A DNA stretch of 64,000 bases from Clostridium sp031626875 (GTDB taxonomy: Bacteria; Bacillota; Clostridia; Clostridiales; Clostridiaceae): NCBI RefSeq assembly GCF_031626875.1, contig NZ_JANDMF010000022.1, forward strand, positions 1 to 64,000, read 5' to 3'. The notes below the pieces were generated by a model. The model was not told where the DNA came from. It saw only the letters and a program-made list of their open reading frames with translations, and did no database searches. Below are positions 27,027 through 36,404 of this stretch, in pieces. Position numbers and translations under genes: made by a program. Position 1 is the first letter of the stretch. Each line of letters begins with the position of its first letter.

Positions 27027-28742
27027 TTGTTTTTTGATATGAAAAAGACTAGATTTTTTAAAAGAGGATTCACACTAGCCATTGCTGGTATAATGATGTT
27101 ATTTGCAATGGTAAGCTCAAAACCTTATAAGGTAGAGGCTGCTACAACTTCTGTTAGCCAACTTAAAGTAAGCAGAAGTCAATTGTGTGATGCTAATGGT
27201 AATGCTATTCAGTTAAAAGGAATGAGTTCACATGGACTTCAATGGTCTGTTGGAAACTACATGAATTATGATAGCATGAAATTTTTAAGAGACAACTGGG
27301 GTGTTAATGTTGTGCGTGCTGCAATGTATACTGGCGAAAATGGATACATCTCAAACCCAACAACAACAAAAGCAAGAGTTAAAGAAATAGTTCAAGCTGC
27401 TATTGATTTAAAGATGTATGTAGTTATTGACTGGCACATACTGAGTGATAACAATCCTAATACTTATAAGGAACAAGCAAAATCATTCTTTCAAGAAATG
27501 GCTAAAACATATGGAAATACTCCAAATGTAATATATGAAATTTGTAATGAACCAAATGGAGTTAATTGGTCAAATGATATAAAACCTTATGCTGACTATA
27601 TAATTCCTGCTATAAGAGCTATAGATCCTGATAATATAATCATTGTTGGTACAAGCAATTGGAGCCAAGATGTGGATGTTGCTGCAAGCAATCCTTTATC
27701 ATACTCTAATATAATGTATGCTTGTCATTTCTATGCTGGATCACATGGGCAAGAGCTTAGAGATAAAATAAATACTGCTATGTCAAAAGGCTCAGCTGTT
27801 TTTGTATCTGAGTGGGGAACTTCTGATGCTTCTGGAGATGGTGGTCCATATTTAGATAAATCTCAGCAATGGATTGACTTTATGAATTCAAAAAAAATAA
27901 GCTGGATTAACTGGTCTTTATCTAATACTACTCAATCATCTTCAGCATTAAAATCTAATGCAAATACAAATGGTGGTTGGAGTGATTCTGATCTTACAAC
28001 TTCGGGCCTATTTGTAAAGAAAAATATTAGTGGTGTTTCATCAACAACACCAGTTACTGATACACCTGTTCAAGAACCAACAGGAAAAATAGTTTCTAAT
28101 GTAGATGTAACATCTGCAATTACAACTGATTGGGGGACTGGAGCAACTGTTCAATTAACTATAAAGAATAATAACTCTACTCCAATAAATGGTTGGACGT
28201 TATCATGGGCTTTACCTAACAATCAATCTATTACTGCTATGTGGAATGGTACTTATACGCAAAATAAGTCAAATATAAATGTTACAAGTGATAGTTCTCA
28301 TAGTTATATTGCTGCTAATGGTGGAACTCAAACTCTTGTATATAATATAAACTATAGTGGTTCAAATACTCAACCAAGAAATTTTACATTAAGAACTGCT
28401 AATTCTGCTTCTAATGTTTCTGCTCAAGATATTACATATGAAGTATCCCCTGATTGGGGGTCTGGAGCAACTATTCATTTAACTATAAAAAATAATAGTT
28501 CTACTCCTATAAATGGTTGGAAATTATCATGGACTTTACCTAATAACCAATCTATCACTGATATGTGGAATGGTACTTATACAAAAAGTGGTTCAACTAT
28601 AAATGTTACAAGTGATAATTATCATAATTATATAGCTGCTAATGGCGGAACTCAAACTCTTGTATATAATATAAATTATATTGGTTCAAATACAAAACCA
28701 ACAAACTTCATGTTAAATGGAACACCTTGTTTGGTTAAATAA
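27027..28742 (+). CDS. Secreted endo-beta-1,4-glucanase, GH5 with two CBM2 modules
   Basis: 571 residues. Signal peptide ending near VEA at residue about 38; GH5 (subfamily 2-like) barrel about 45-335 with acid/base Glu175 in YEICNEPNG and nucleophile Glu262 in VSEWGTS; short P/T linker; two CBM2 modules at about 365-455 and 473-571, each with the Trp residues that stack on cellulose (TDWGTGA, NGWTLSW, MWNGTY). The last module ends in NGTPC. Start is TTG with GGGGGG six nt upstream; the ATG at 27039 is too far from it. It cleaves cellulose or mixed glucans outside the cell. Closely resembles known solventogenic-clostridial endoglucanases. Confidence 0.93.
   Translation: MFFDMKKTRFFKRGFTLAIAGIMMLFAMVSSKPYKVEAATTSVSQLKVSRSQLCDANGNAIQLKGMSSHGLQWSVGNYMNYDSMKFLRDNWGVNVVRAAMYTGENGYISNPTTTKARVKEIVQAAIDLKMYVVIDWHILSDNNPNTYKEQAKSFFQEMAKTYGNTPNVIYEICNEPNGVNWSNDIKPYADYIIPAIRAIDPDNIIIVGTSNWSQDVDVAASNPLSYSNIMYACHFYAGSHGQELRDKINTAMSKGSAVFVSEWGTSDASGDGGPYLDKSQQWIDFMNSKKISWINWSLSNTTQSSSALKSNANTNGGWSDSDLTTSGLFVKKNISGVSSTTPVTDTPVQEPTGKIVSNVDVTSAITTDWGTGATVQLTIKNNNSTPINGWTLSWALPNNQSITAMWNGTYTQNKSNINVTSDSSHSYIAANGGTQTLVYNINYSGSNTQPRNFTLRTANSASNVSAQDITYEVSPDWGSGATIHLTIKNNSSTPINGWKLSWTLPNNQSITDMWNGTYTKSGSTINVTSDNYHNYIAANGGTQTLVYNINYIGSNTKPTNFMLNGTPCLVK
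28128..28714 (+). repeat. Tandem duplication encoding the two CBM2 modules
   Basis: Two 263-bp units (28128-28390 and 28452-28714), in frame and 324 bp apart, stay alike even at silent sites, for example GGAACTCAAACTCTTGTATA in both. This points to a fairly recent internal duplication. Confidence 0.8.
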
Positions 28743-28763
28743 TATATTGATAATCTTAAAATG

Positions 28764-28793
28764 CCTCACAGTAAAATTGCTGTGGGGTTTATT
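28764..28793 (+). terminator. Cellulase terminator
   Basis: CCTCACAG / CTGTGGGG stem (8 bp, one G-U) with an 8-nt loop, followed by TTTATT. Confidence 0.7.
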
Positions 28794-28961
28794 CTGATAT
28801 TTACAATTATAAATATATATTTAACTCTCATATTCTAACTTCTTATATTAATCTTTTATCTAAAAATCACCAAAAGAAAATATAAAATTCTACATTTTTA
28901 TTCTTTTTTTCACAACATGCAAACTTATTATCAAACACTTTTCGCCATAAAATATTACATA

Positions 28962-28990
28962 TTGACATGCTTATACATTTGTAGTATTGT
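28962..28990 (+). promoter_or_regulatory. Promoter of the surface-protein gene
   Basis: TTGACA, 17 nt, TATTGT; predicted start about 60 nt before the ATG at 29058. Confidence 0.65.
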
Positions 28991-29057
28991 TTTTCTTGTA
29001 TTTGATTTATTTGTTGTTCAATCAATAAATTAACATATTTTATAGAGGAGTGTAATA

Positions 29058-30305
29058 ATGAAACCAAAAGTAAAAAAAATAATTTTAATTCTTACTTCTA
29101 TTTGTATTTCTTTGTTTTCTTACAAATCAATGTATGTGTACGGTAGTACTAGCTCTAATGCATTAGGGACAGCGTCTGACTTCAGCATATTTGTTCTTAA
29201 TGACCATATCCACAAGAATTCTGACACAACTGGAAGGGTTGCGGTTGGCAATAATGCAACTTATGAAAATTATAGTATAGGGAATTCTTTAGATATGTCT
29301 AATAGTAGAAGTGATCTTATTGTAGGAAATACATTAACCGCAATTGGCGGAAATAATTTTAACGGAAATACCTCAATTGGTTCTAAAGGCAAAGTTATTA
29401 ATTATACAATGACAAATAACAACAATATTTCAAATCAACCAAAAAAAGAAAATATTATTGATTTTAATCAAGAAAAAAATTATCTTTATACAAAAACAAA
29501 AGAATTGAATTCATTGACTCCTAATGGAAGCGTTTCCAATAATTATGGTCAATTAAATTTAAAAGGGTCTAATGAAACTTTAATCGTCTTTAACATAACA
29601 AGTGACAACCTAAAAGGAATAAATGGGATAAATCTTGATGTTCCTGAAAGTGCAACAGTAATTATAAATATAATAGGTAAAAATACAGAAATAGGAAACT
29701 TATCTATTTTTTACAAAATGAATATTCCATCTGAAAATATTTATAAGAGATGGTTATGGAATTTTCCGCAAACTGAGACATTAAATTTATATAGTATTTC
29801 AGTAAAAGGAAGTATTTTGGCTCCATATGCTACATTTGATGCTAAGGGATCTGGAAATATAGAAGGTACCATTGTGTTAAATAATTTCTATAATTACAAT
29901 TCAGGATTTGAAGTACATAATCATCCTTTTAATGGTTCAATTTCAACTGATGACAAAAGTAAGACAACCACTACATCAAGTGAAAAAAATTCAAATAAAG
30001 AACAATCTTCAGATAATATAACCAAAAATGTTACTACCCCTAAAAAAGCAGAATCTAAATCTAATGAAGATACTTTTAATACAGCAAAAGAAACAACATC
30101 TAAAACTGAAATAAATAAAAATACAAATACAAATTCAGATATAGTTGAAAATAATACAGCTGGAAAAACTAATTTAGAGAATTCAACAGAAGCAAAAGAA
30201 ACTACTGATAGTCCTAAAACAGGAGATACAAAAAGCCTTAATATTACACTTTTTCTTTTAGGTGCTAGTATCATAGCTTTAATTTTCTCACGTAAATTTA
30301 GTTAA
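29058..30305 (+). CDS. Choice-of-anchor A surface protein with SPKTG sorting signal
   Basis: 415 residues. Signal peptide (about 1-30), then a choice-of-anchor A / collagen-binding-type beta domain starting ALGTASDFSIFVLNDHIH with VAVGNNATYENYSIG and SGNIEGTIVLNNF; a long S/T/N/K linker (about 295-385); and at the end SPKTGD, a hydrophobic span and RKFS. SPKTG is the motif type known for class B sortase of C. difficile ((S/P)PXTG). The mature protein is therefore probably fixed to peptidoglycan. GAGGAG ribosome site. It follows the cellulase, and adhesion to plant matter is a possible role. Confidence 0.87.
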   Translation: MKPKVKKIILILTSICISLFSYKSMYVYGSTSSNALGTASDFSIFVLNDHIHKNSDTTGRVAVGNNATYENYSIGNSLDMSNSRSDLIVGNTLTAIGGNNFNGNTSIGSKGKVINYTMTNNNNISNQPKKENIIDFNQEKNYLYTKTKELNSLTPNGSVSNNYGQLNLKGSNETLIVFNITSDNLKGINGINLDVPESATVIINIIGKNTEIGNLSIFYKMNIPSENIYKRWLWNFPQTETLNLYSISVKGSILAPYATFDAKGSGNIEGTIVLNNFYNYNSGFEVHNHPFNGSISTDDKSKTTTTSSEKNSNKEQSSDNITKNVTTPKKAESKSNEDTFNTAKETTSKTEINKNTNTNSDIVENNTAGKTNLENSTEAKETTDSPKTGDTKSLNITLFLLGASIIALIFSRKFS

Positions 30306-30331
30306 TAAAAAAATTATATACTTATATAAAT

Positions 30332-30363
30332 ACCCTAGCTATGATTAATAACATGACTAGGGT
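30332..30363. terminator. Bidirectional terminator between convergent genes
   Basis: ACCCTAG / CTAGGGT stem with an inner ATG/CAT continuation, T's on the plus side and A's upstream. It ends the surface-protein gene and the minus-strand pectin operon. Confidence 0.6.
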
Positions 30364-30389
30364 TTAAATTATTAAACTATTCTCTTAAT

Positions 30390-31440
30390 TTAAGGAACTA
30401 TTTCAATTCCATCAACTATTAACTTAATATCTCTAAATGTAACATCTGCATTTCTTGCCACAAACATTCCAATATAAATATATTCAGGATCAATACTTGT
30501 AAGCTTAAAATCAAACTCTCCAGTTATTGTAGCTTCACATCCAAATCTACAAACATATCCATCTGAATTTCCTTCAATAGAAAGATTTATGTTATCTCCT
30601 TCTAAGATTGGATGTATATATTGATGTTCTGTAGGTTGGATTTGGGAATAAAACTTCATTCTTAATTGGTGCTTTTGAGTTGATTACATGTTCTGCAATC
30701 CCCTTTATTCCTAATTCTTTAATTCTTTCTGTTATTAAATATGCATTATATTTTGCTCCCCAAATATTTGTATGTGTATTGTCCACACTTACTGATTTTG
30801 ATGATAACCATGCATGTAAATATATAGTTTCATCTATTCCTAATTTATCATACAGACCTTTAGTTAACAAAGTCATATCAATCACTGGTACATTAAATGT
30901 TTTTCCTAACTTTCTAATAACCTCTGAATAATCTCCACCTTCAAATTCCTCTGAAGTTTTTGTAATATGAAGATTTAAATTTTCCCACTCGCCTGTCTTT
31001 GTTCTTCTAACTATAGGTGTACATAGTATTACTTTACATCCTACAAATTCAGCTGGTTTAATATAATTTTTATATAAAGAATTTGCAAATGTGTCCTCTT
31101 CTAAATATGTTCCATTTGGATTTGTATATCTCTCTATTTCTAATTTCTCATCATTATGTCCAAACCCTACAAGTAAATAATCCCCTTTTTTCATTCCATT
31201 TAGAAGTAAATTATATTCTGCCTCAACTATAAAACTTTTAGAACTCCTTCCAGATAAAGCAATATTTTTTACAGATACTGTTTTATCAAGATAATTTTCA
31301 ATCTGAGTTCCCCATCCATATCTTACATAGTAATAATTATCTTCAAAACAACTAACTGTTGAATCTCCAACAATCCATATAGTTATTTCTTTATTCATAT
31401 CTTCCTCATTATCACTTTTTCCTAATGTCTCATTTTTCAA
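30390..31440 (-). pseudogene. SGNH/GDSL rhamnogalacturonan acetylesterase, frameshifted
   Basis: The first frame (31440 down to 30592, TTG start with GAGGGGG) encodes an SGNH esterase: WIVGDSTVS (Ser), GFGHNDE, and VDNTHTNIWGAKYN (Asp/His). It runs as far as NEVLFPNPTYR and then ends in unrelated residues. A second frame continues from about 30625 to 30390 with IHPILEGDNINLSIEG and IYIGMFVARNADVTF, which is the C-terminal beta domain of this esterase type. A frameshift, probably with a deletion, separates them near 30600-30630. The esterase part may still fold, since its catalytic residues are complete. Last gene of the GPH operon. Confidence 0.7.
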
Positions 31441-31469
31441 GTTAATTTCCCCCTCTTATTTTCCATGCA

Positions 31470-32393
31470 TCATAAACTAACTATATCTATTTTTTCAATT
31501 CTTCCCTTACTAATTTTATAGGGATTACTATTAATACTAATCCAAACATCTTGTCCAGATGGATTATAAACACTTGAACCTGTAGTTGAAAACTTCAAGG
31601 ATTTTACCGCATTAACATAGTCAACAATTTCAATATTAGTGGCATACCATATTTTATCATTATTCCCAATAACTTCACAGAATTTCTCAATAAATTTCCA
31701 ATTATCATTTATATCAAATTCATAACTATGCCCCCATATATAAAATAGACTTAACTCATTGCTTTCTACAAACTTTTTGGCCAAATTAAAAATTTCTTTA
31801 TTTCCATGATGACATGTGGTTTCCCATTCAATAAAATCATTTGGTAAATGAAATTTTTCATGTATTTTTACCGTTCTTGAATATTCTATATTTAACTGTT
31901 TTAGAGCATCTAAAACATCATTATTATAAGAGCCAAAAGGATAAGCCATTCCACGCACAGGATAACCAACAAGCTCCTCTAAATTCTTCTTATCTTCTAT
32001 TATTTCATATATTACAGTGTCTTTAGGTAATTCTCCTAGGTTTGCATGAGTTAATGTGTGTATTGCTACCTCATGGTTAGCATACACTTCCTTTATTTCT
32101 TTAATAGGTATGTGAGAATGATTTACTCTTACTCCTTTTATTATTTTTTCATCCTGTTGTCCAAATGAGCCTGAGTTAAGATTAAAAGTTCCTTTTATCC
32201 CATGTCTGTTAAATATTTGTATAAGCCTTTTATCTTGAGTTACACCATCATCATAACTCATTGTAAGTGCCTTAATTTTTCCTTCTGGAAACAACATTTT
32301 TGTTTTATGAAATTTCATTATTCTGTTTAGCAAGTTCATATTTTTTATATTATGAACTTCTAAACCCTCACTTCCTTTCCACTTGCTATTCAA
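31470..32393 (-). CDS. Polysaccharide deacetylase family protein
   Basis: NodB-like CE4-type metal-dependent deacetylase of about 300 residues. Motifs: LTMSYDDGVTQDKR (Asp pair), AIHTLTHANL (H-x3-H metal ligands), MAYPFGSY and LSLFYIWGHSYEF. A small C-terminal beta part follows. No signal peptide is seen, so it would act on imported acetylated oligosaccharides. The TTG at 32393 lacks a good ribosome site; ATGs at codons 19 and 26 are alternatives. It sits 18 nt after the CE6 gene, in the pectin operon. Confidence 0.82.
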   Translation of the reverse strand: MNSKWKGSEGLEVHNIKNMNLLNRIMKFHKTKMLFPEGKIKALTMSYDDGVTQDKRLIQIFNRHGIKGTFNLNSGSFGQQDEKIIKGVRVNHSHIPIKEIKEVYANHEVAIHTLTHANLGELPKDTVIYEIIEDKKNLEELVGYPVRGMAYPFGSYNNDVLDALKQLNIEYSRTVKIHEKFHLPNDFIEWETTCHHGNKEIFNLAKKFVESNELSLFYIWGHSYEFDINDNWKFIEKFCEVIGNNDKIWYATNIEIVDYVNAVKSLKFSTTGSSVYNPSGQDVWISINSNPYKISKGRIEKIDIVSL

Positions 32394-32411
32394 TATATAA
32401 TAGGTTATTAA

Positions 32412-33194
32412 TCATTTATTATATAACCCAACATTATTTCCTGCCTCTGTACCTACCATATTATATGCAATTTGTTTATAATGAAAAGAATCTTTCATCA
32501 ATCCCAATTCAGCCATTTTCTTAAATTGCGTTGATACTAACACTACATTTTCAGACTCTTTACAAAAATCTATTTGTGCTTTTATGATACTCATATATTG
32601 TTTTGGTAAATCTCTATGGTTCCCTATGCAAATTAGAAAACACTTTTCAATTCCATTACCAATCATTTCTTCAACTATTGCCTTAAATTTTTCCTTATAT
32701 TCTAATTCAGACATATTATGATCACCATCAGTTTCACCTTGACACCAAACCATAAATTTTCTTCTTATTATATATCCATTGTTGATTAAATATTTTTTTG
32801 CTTCCTTTAATCTATTCACAGAGTCATTTAAGTAATTTCCATTAGGTTTCCATTTACTTATAGATGATCCCCCTTTAGATGCTGATATACACACTAATGG
32901 AATATCTGTAACCTTATAATAAGAGATTACAAAAGAAGAGATTAATGAACCTGTTTTCATTTCAGGTTCACTAATCCCATAATCATTATTTTCATTTACT
33001 CCAAATGGCTCAACAATATCATATAGTTTTGTTGGATCACTAATAGCTCTAAATTCATATCCATGTCCTTTAGATACCATTGGTGCTTCAAATGAATCTC
33101 CTCTTCCAGCCATATTACTTTGTCCCATAAATATAGCTAAATCTATAGTTCTATTTTGATTTTTTTTATTTTCTATATGATACTTACTATCCAT
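32412..33194 (-). CDS. Carbohydrate acetylesterase, CE6 / sialate O-acetylesterase (SASA) family
   Basis: 260 residues, SASA domain. Motifs: FMGQSNMAGRGD (Ser nucleophile), CISASKGGSSISKW, MVWCQGETDGD and DSFHYKQ (catalytic His). It removes acetyl groups from xylan- or pectin-type sugars. No signal peptide, so probably intracellular. Weak ribosome site. Between the GPH symporter and the deacetylase genes. Confidence 0.85.
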   Translation of the reverse strand: MDSKYHIENKKNQNRTIDLAIFMGQSNMAGRGDSFEAPMVSKGHGYEFRAISDPTKLYDIVEPFGVNENNDYGISEPEMKTGSLISSFVISYYKVTDIPLVCISASKGGSSISKWKPNGNYLNDSVNRLKEAKKYLINNGYIIRRKFMVWCQGETDGDHNMSELEYKEKFKAIVEEMIGNGIEKCFLICIGNHRDLPKQYMSIIKAQIDFCKESENVVLVSTQFKKMAELGLMKDSFHYKQIAYNMVGTEAGNNVGLYNK

Positions 33195-33253
33195 TTTATT
33201 TATTCTTATCCTTTCTTATATATGATAATATAATTCATATTTAAGAATAAATC

Positions 33254-34783
33254 TTAAACATATTGCTTCTCTTTATTACTATTTATCAAAGTATTATTTC
33301 CCCAACATCTTTCATAATCAAATCCTGTTAGTTCTTTAACCAATACCTTAACTTCTTCTTTTACATCAGCTTTAGACCCACCACTCTTTAATCTATCAAC
33401 TTCTGCTTCTAATATTTGATGATTCTCTACAGTTAATTTGAATTTGAAAGATATTACTATTCCTATTGTAATTAATATTATTGGAACTATTACATATAAA
33501 ACCATTAATGAATTAATAGTAGATTGTGGTTGAGTAGTAGCATTGGATACAAATCCAGTAAATTGTAAAATTACTCCAATTAGAATTCCTTCAACTGTAG
33601 TAAATAATTCATCTATAAATGCATTAACTCCAGCATATGATCCTTCTCTTCTTTTACCTGTTACTATTTCATCTAAATCTGGTATAAATGTGTATATGAA
33701 TTGTATTGAATTAACAAGTCCAGTTTTTCCAAAATTCATAGCAACAGTTAAAATTAATAGATATAATTGTGTATGTTCAGGCCTAAATACCCCAAGATAT
33801 CCAAATGCTAAAAGAATTACTATTGAAGCATACCCACCTATTCTATAAGTAAATGTACCTTTGGTTTTTGCTGTTAACCATATAAAAAATGTTAAAAACA
33901 TTATTCCAAATACAAACCCCACACTTTTGGAAAGAGATACTGATTTAGGCTCTAAAAGTAATACAAAAACTATAAAATAGGTATTTATCTTTCCATCCAT
34001 AGATCTAAACATCTGCTCAGACATATACATTGCAAGATATTGTCTATATGCTTTTAATTGTATTGCTGATTTAAAATTAACAACTACTTTTATAAACCCT
34101 TTAATTAATGAAGGTTTCTCCCTAGTAACTACAACTGTAGATTCATCCACTGGACGTTCAAACACTGATAAATAGAAGAATACACAAGCCAAGACTTGTA
34201 CACAATCATATATAATAGCTGCTATAAAAAATGTACTAGAATTATTCTGTCCAAACATACTGAATAATTTTACTAAAAACAATGATCCTGCTATACCTAC
34301 TATTGCACCTGATGCTTGATTAAGTCCTGCTAATTGGGCACGCTCAGCTGAATTACTTGACATTTCAGTGGCAAAAGTTGTTTGAGAAACAGACATTAAA
34401 GGTCCTATAAATGCCATAGAAATCATTATTATGCAATAATATGCTACTGGCATATTAGGTATCCAATATAATGGAGCTGTAATTATCCTTAATGGCATGC
34501 CTATTAAAAGAAGTCCTTTTCTTCTTCCAAAGCGCTTGCCAAACTTTGTTTTATATAAATTATCACTGATATATCCAACTATTGGAGTCATTATAGTTGT
34601 TATTACTTTGCTTATAGTAAGTAATGTTGTAGCTAAAACTATGGATATACCACAGAAAGTTGTATAAAAATACATTCTCCAGGCAGTTTCTAATCCCCCA
34701 GTAGCAACTGTAAATTGATAACTTGTATATCCAATTTTATTAATCAATTTAAGCTTTTTATTAGTATTTCTTGATGATAACAT
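33254..34783 (-). CDS. GPH-family (MFS) glycoside/uronide symporter
   Basis: Sodium- or proton-coupled sugar transporter, about 509 residues, twelve hydrophobic segments, with the GPH pattern near the N-terminus (VGYISDNLYKTKFGKRFGRR between helices 2 and 3). The listed frame is open to a TTG at 34819, but AAAGGAGG stands 8 nt before the ATG at 34783, which I take as start. First gene of an operon with CE6, deacetylase and SGNH genes; the AraC operator and a cre site lie upstream. Likely imports pectin- or rhamnogalacturonan-derived oligosaccharides. Confidence 0.9.
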   Translation of the reverse strand: MLSSRNTNKKLKLINKIGYTSYQFTVATGGLETAWRMYFYTTFCGISIVLATTLLTISKVITTIMTPIVGYISDNLYKTKFGKRFGRRKGLLLIGMPLRIITAPLYWIPNMPVAYYCIIMISMAFIGPLMSVSQTTFATEMSSNSAERAQLAGLNQASGAIVGIAGSLFLVKLFSMFGQNNSSTFFIAAIIYDCVQVLACVFFYLSVFERPVDESTVVVTREKPSLIKGFIKVVVNFKSAIQLKAYRQYLAMYMSEQMFRSMDGKINTYFIVFVLLLEPKSVSLSKSVGFVFGIMFLTFFIWLTAKTKGTFTYRIGGYASIVILLAFGYLGVFRPEHTQLYLLILTVAMNFGKTGLVNSIQFIYTFIPDLDEIVTGKRREGSYAGVNAFIDELFTTVEGILIGVILQFTGFVSNATTQPQSTINSLMVLYVIVPIILITIGIVISFKFKLTVENHQILEAEVDRLKSGGSKADVKEEVKVLVKELTGFDYERCWGNNTLINSNKEKQYV

Positions 34784-34841
34784 ATTAATTTCCTCCTTTA
34801 TTTTTATAGCGCAAAGCAAATTTATAGATAAAACAAAATCA

Positions 34842-34856
34842 AGTTAACGTTTACAA
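34842..34856 (-). promoter_or_regulatory. Candidate CcpA cre site
   Basis: Minus strand TTGTAAACGTTAACT matches the cre consensus WTGNAANCGNWNNCW at every defined position. It lies between the predicted transcription start and the GPH ATG, so bound CcpA would block elongation when preferred sugars are present. Confidence 0.7.
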
Positions 34857-34883
34857 AAATACAATATTTTTATCCTTAAATTA

Positions 34884-34946
34884 ATTATATAGTAAAATTA
34901 TTGCATTTTCTTTGCGTATTTAGACTTATATATTGCGTATATTGAC
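34884..34946 (-). promoter_or_regulatory. AraC-type operator and promoter of the GPH operon
   Basis: Minus strand -10 TATAAT at 34884-34889. Upstream are two half-sites, TTGCGTATTTAGAC at 34912-34925 and TTGCGTATATTGAC at 34933-34946 (plus-strand reading), exactly 21 bp apart, the usual AraC-family period. The near half-site starts 22 bp above the -10, and the -35 itself is poor. 37 of 40 positions match the element at 41057-41096. Confidence 0.75.
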
Positions 34947-34999
34947 CTCATATAAATCTTTCAATTTCAATAATCAGTTTTTTATTTTTTTATATAAAA

Positions 35000-35033
35000 A
35001 ATATTACTAGGAACTAAACTTCCTAGTAATATT
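35000..35033 (-). terminator. Terminator of the pectate lyase gene
   Basis: Perfect 14-bp stem AATATTACTAGGAA / TTCCTAGTAATATT, 6-nt loop, T-tract on the minus strand, 19 nt past the stop. Confidence 0.85.
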
Positions 35034-35051
35034 CTAATACTCTTTCTCTCT

Positions 35052-36320
35052 CTAGAAACAACCTAATCCTTTAAATTTACTCTTACAAGTTACTTTCATA
35101 AATGTTATTTTAGGAAGAGCACCATCTGATCCCCTATCTTTAGAAAGTTGATTAACATCTAAACTTTTAAAATTATCCGCAGAAATATCATCTTCAGCTA
35201 AATTCCAAGAATTATTTTTATTATTTTCTGATGAAATATTTGCTAAATCTAATGTATTATTTTTATATGAAAGATTATATTTTAAAACTTCTCTTGTTCC
35301 TGGAATATCTGTAGGATCACTTATTGTTGCACATTCAAGCATATAGAAATTTCCTTTCTTATTGTCATATGCAGTATTGTGAATCCATGTTGCTGCTTGT
35401 CCTGGTTGATGATTTGAATAAAATCCATGTGCATCATTATTAGCAGCAATACAATTTTTAACGTTATGAACTGGAGGTGTAAAATCTATTGGTTTTTTCC
35501 CCCATCCCCCAACTTTAAATCCATTAGAATCGCCACCTTGATTCATATTAAATGCCCAACATGAATCAAAGGTATTAGCACCTTTTGAATTAATACAATC
35601 ATAACCATCATCACTATTGTTCCATGAGCGACATTCTTTAAATTTCACACCATCTCCATGAGCTCCAAAACCATCTATATTTCCAATTGATATACCTTCA
35701 ACTCCAATATTGTTGCAAGCATCACATCTATAGCATGTTCCTGTAGCATATCCTGTAAAATAGAAACCAATTGCTTGATTATCAGAACAAGTCAACTTCT
35801 CAAACGTTATATTTTTTCCCTCAATTCTAAAGCACTCTGATTGTTTTTGCAAACCTATAGGAACACCTGTTACCTTAATTGATTGAAATTTAACATCTTT
35901 TGCATTTGATGTTATATAAAATGCACATACACGTTTTTCAGTTGTTATATTTGAAAAATCAAAAACTGGAACTTCTGAATCATATCCTCTATATGTTATT
36001 CCACTTTTATTAATTTCATTAACATAATTATAAAGTGAATTTGTATCAGCTATACTAAATTTTTTATAGATACCACCACGTATAAATACAGTGTCTCCAG
36101 ATGTTGCTACCTCTTGTGCTTTTGCAATACTTGCAAATGGTTTTTTTATAGTTCCTGGATTATCATCACTGCCATCTGTTTCTATGTAATAACATTTATG
36201 AAAACAGTTAAATGATTCTGTACCAGTAGTATATGCGGATGCTGTTTTTCCCGCTATTATTGACACACCAAACAAAATTACAATAACACAGAAATACAAT
36301 TTTTTAATTAAACTTTTCAT
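35052..36320 (-). CDS. Secreted pectate lyase, PL9-like parallel beta-helix
   Basis: About 422 residues with a signal peptide ending TASA. The mature part starts YYIETDGSDDNPGT and forms right-handed beta-helix coils rich in N and G. SDDGYDCINSKG (calcium Asp cluster) and SNGFKVGGWG (Lys as the likely catalytic base) match PL9 lyases, which split homogalacturonan or rhamnogalacturonan by beta-elimination. The frame opens at 36341, but GGGAGG lies 8 nt before the ATG at 36320, which also starts the signal peptide properly. Followed by a strong terminator; CE12 lies upstream. Confidence 0.87.
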   Translation of the reverse strand: MKSLIKKLYFCVIVILFGVSIIAGKTASAYTTGTESFNCFHKCYYIETDGSDDNPGTIKKPFASIAKAQEVATSGDTVFIRGGIYKKFSIADTNSLYNYVNEINKSGITYRGYDSEVPVFDFSNITTEKRVCAFYITSNAKDVKFQSIKVTGVPIGLQKQSECFRIEGKNITFEKLTCSDNQAIGFYFTGYATGTCYRCDACNNIGVEGISIGNIDGFGAHGDGVKFKECRSWNNSDDGYDCINSKGANTFDSCWAFNMNQGGDSNGFKVGGWGKKPIDFTPPVHNVKNCIAANNDAHGFYSNHQPGQAATWIHNTAYDNKKGNFYMLECATISDPTDIPGTREVLKYNLSYKNNTLDLANISSENNKNNSWNLAEDDISADNFKSLDVNQLSKDRGSDGALPKITFMKVTCKSKFKGLGCF

Positions 36321-36404
36321 ATAATTTCCTCCCAAATACATTTTTTTATAAATTCTAATTTCGCATTATATATTTCTTCTCGTTATCAATTATTACGACT
36401 TATG

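Noticed and set aside
28867..29067. 66-codon frame on the minus strand between cellulase and surface-protein genes
   Set aside because: TTG start without ribosome site, composition typical of AT noise, and it overlaps the promoter and start of the surface-protein gene.
29921..30274. 117-codon frame antisense to the surface-protein linker
   Set aside because: It mirrors the low-complexity S/T/K linker of a well-supported gene; no ribosome site.
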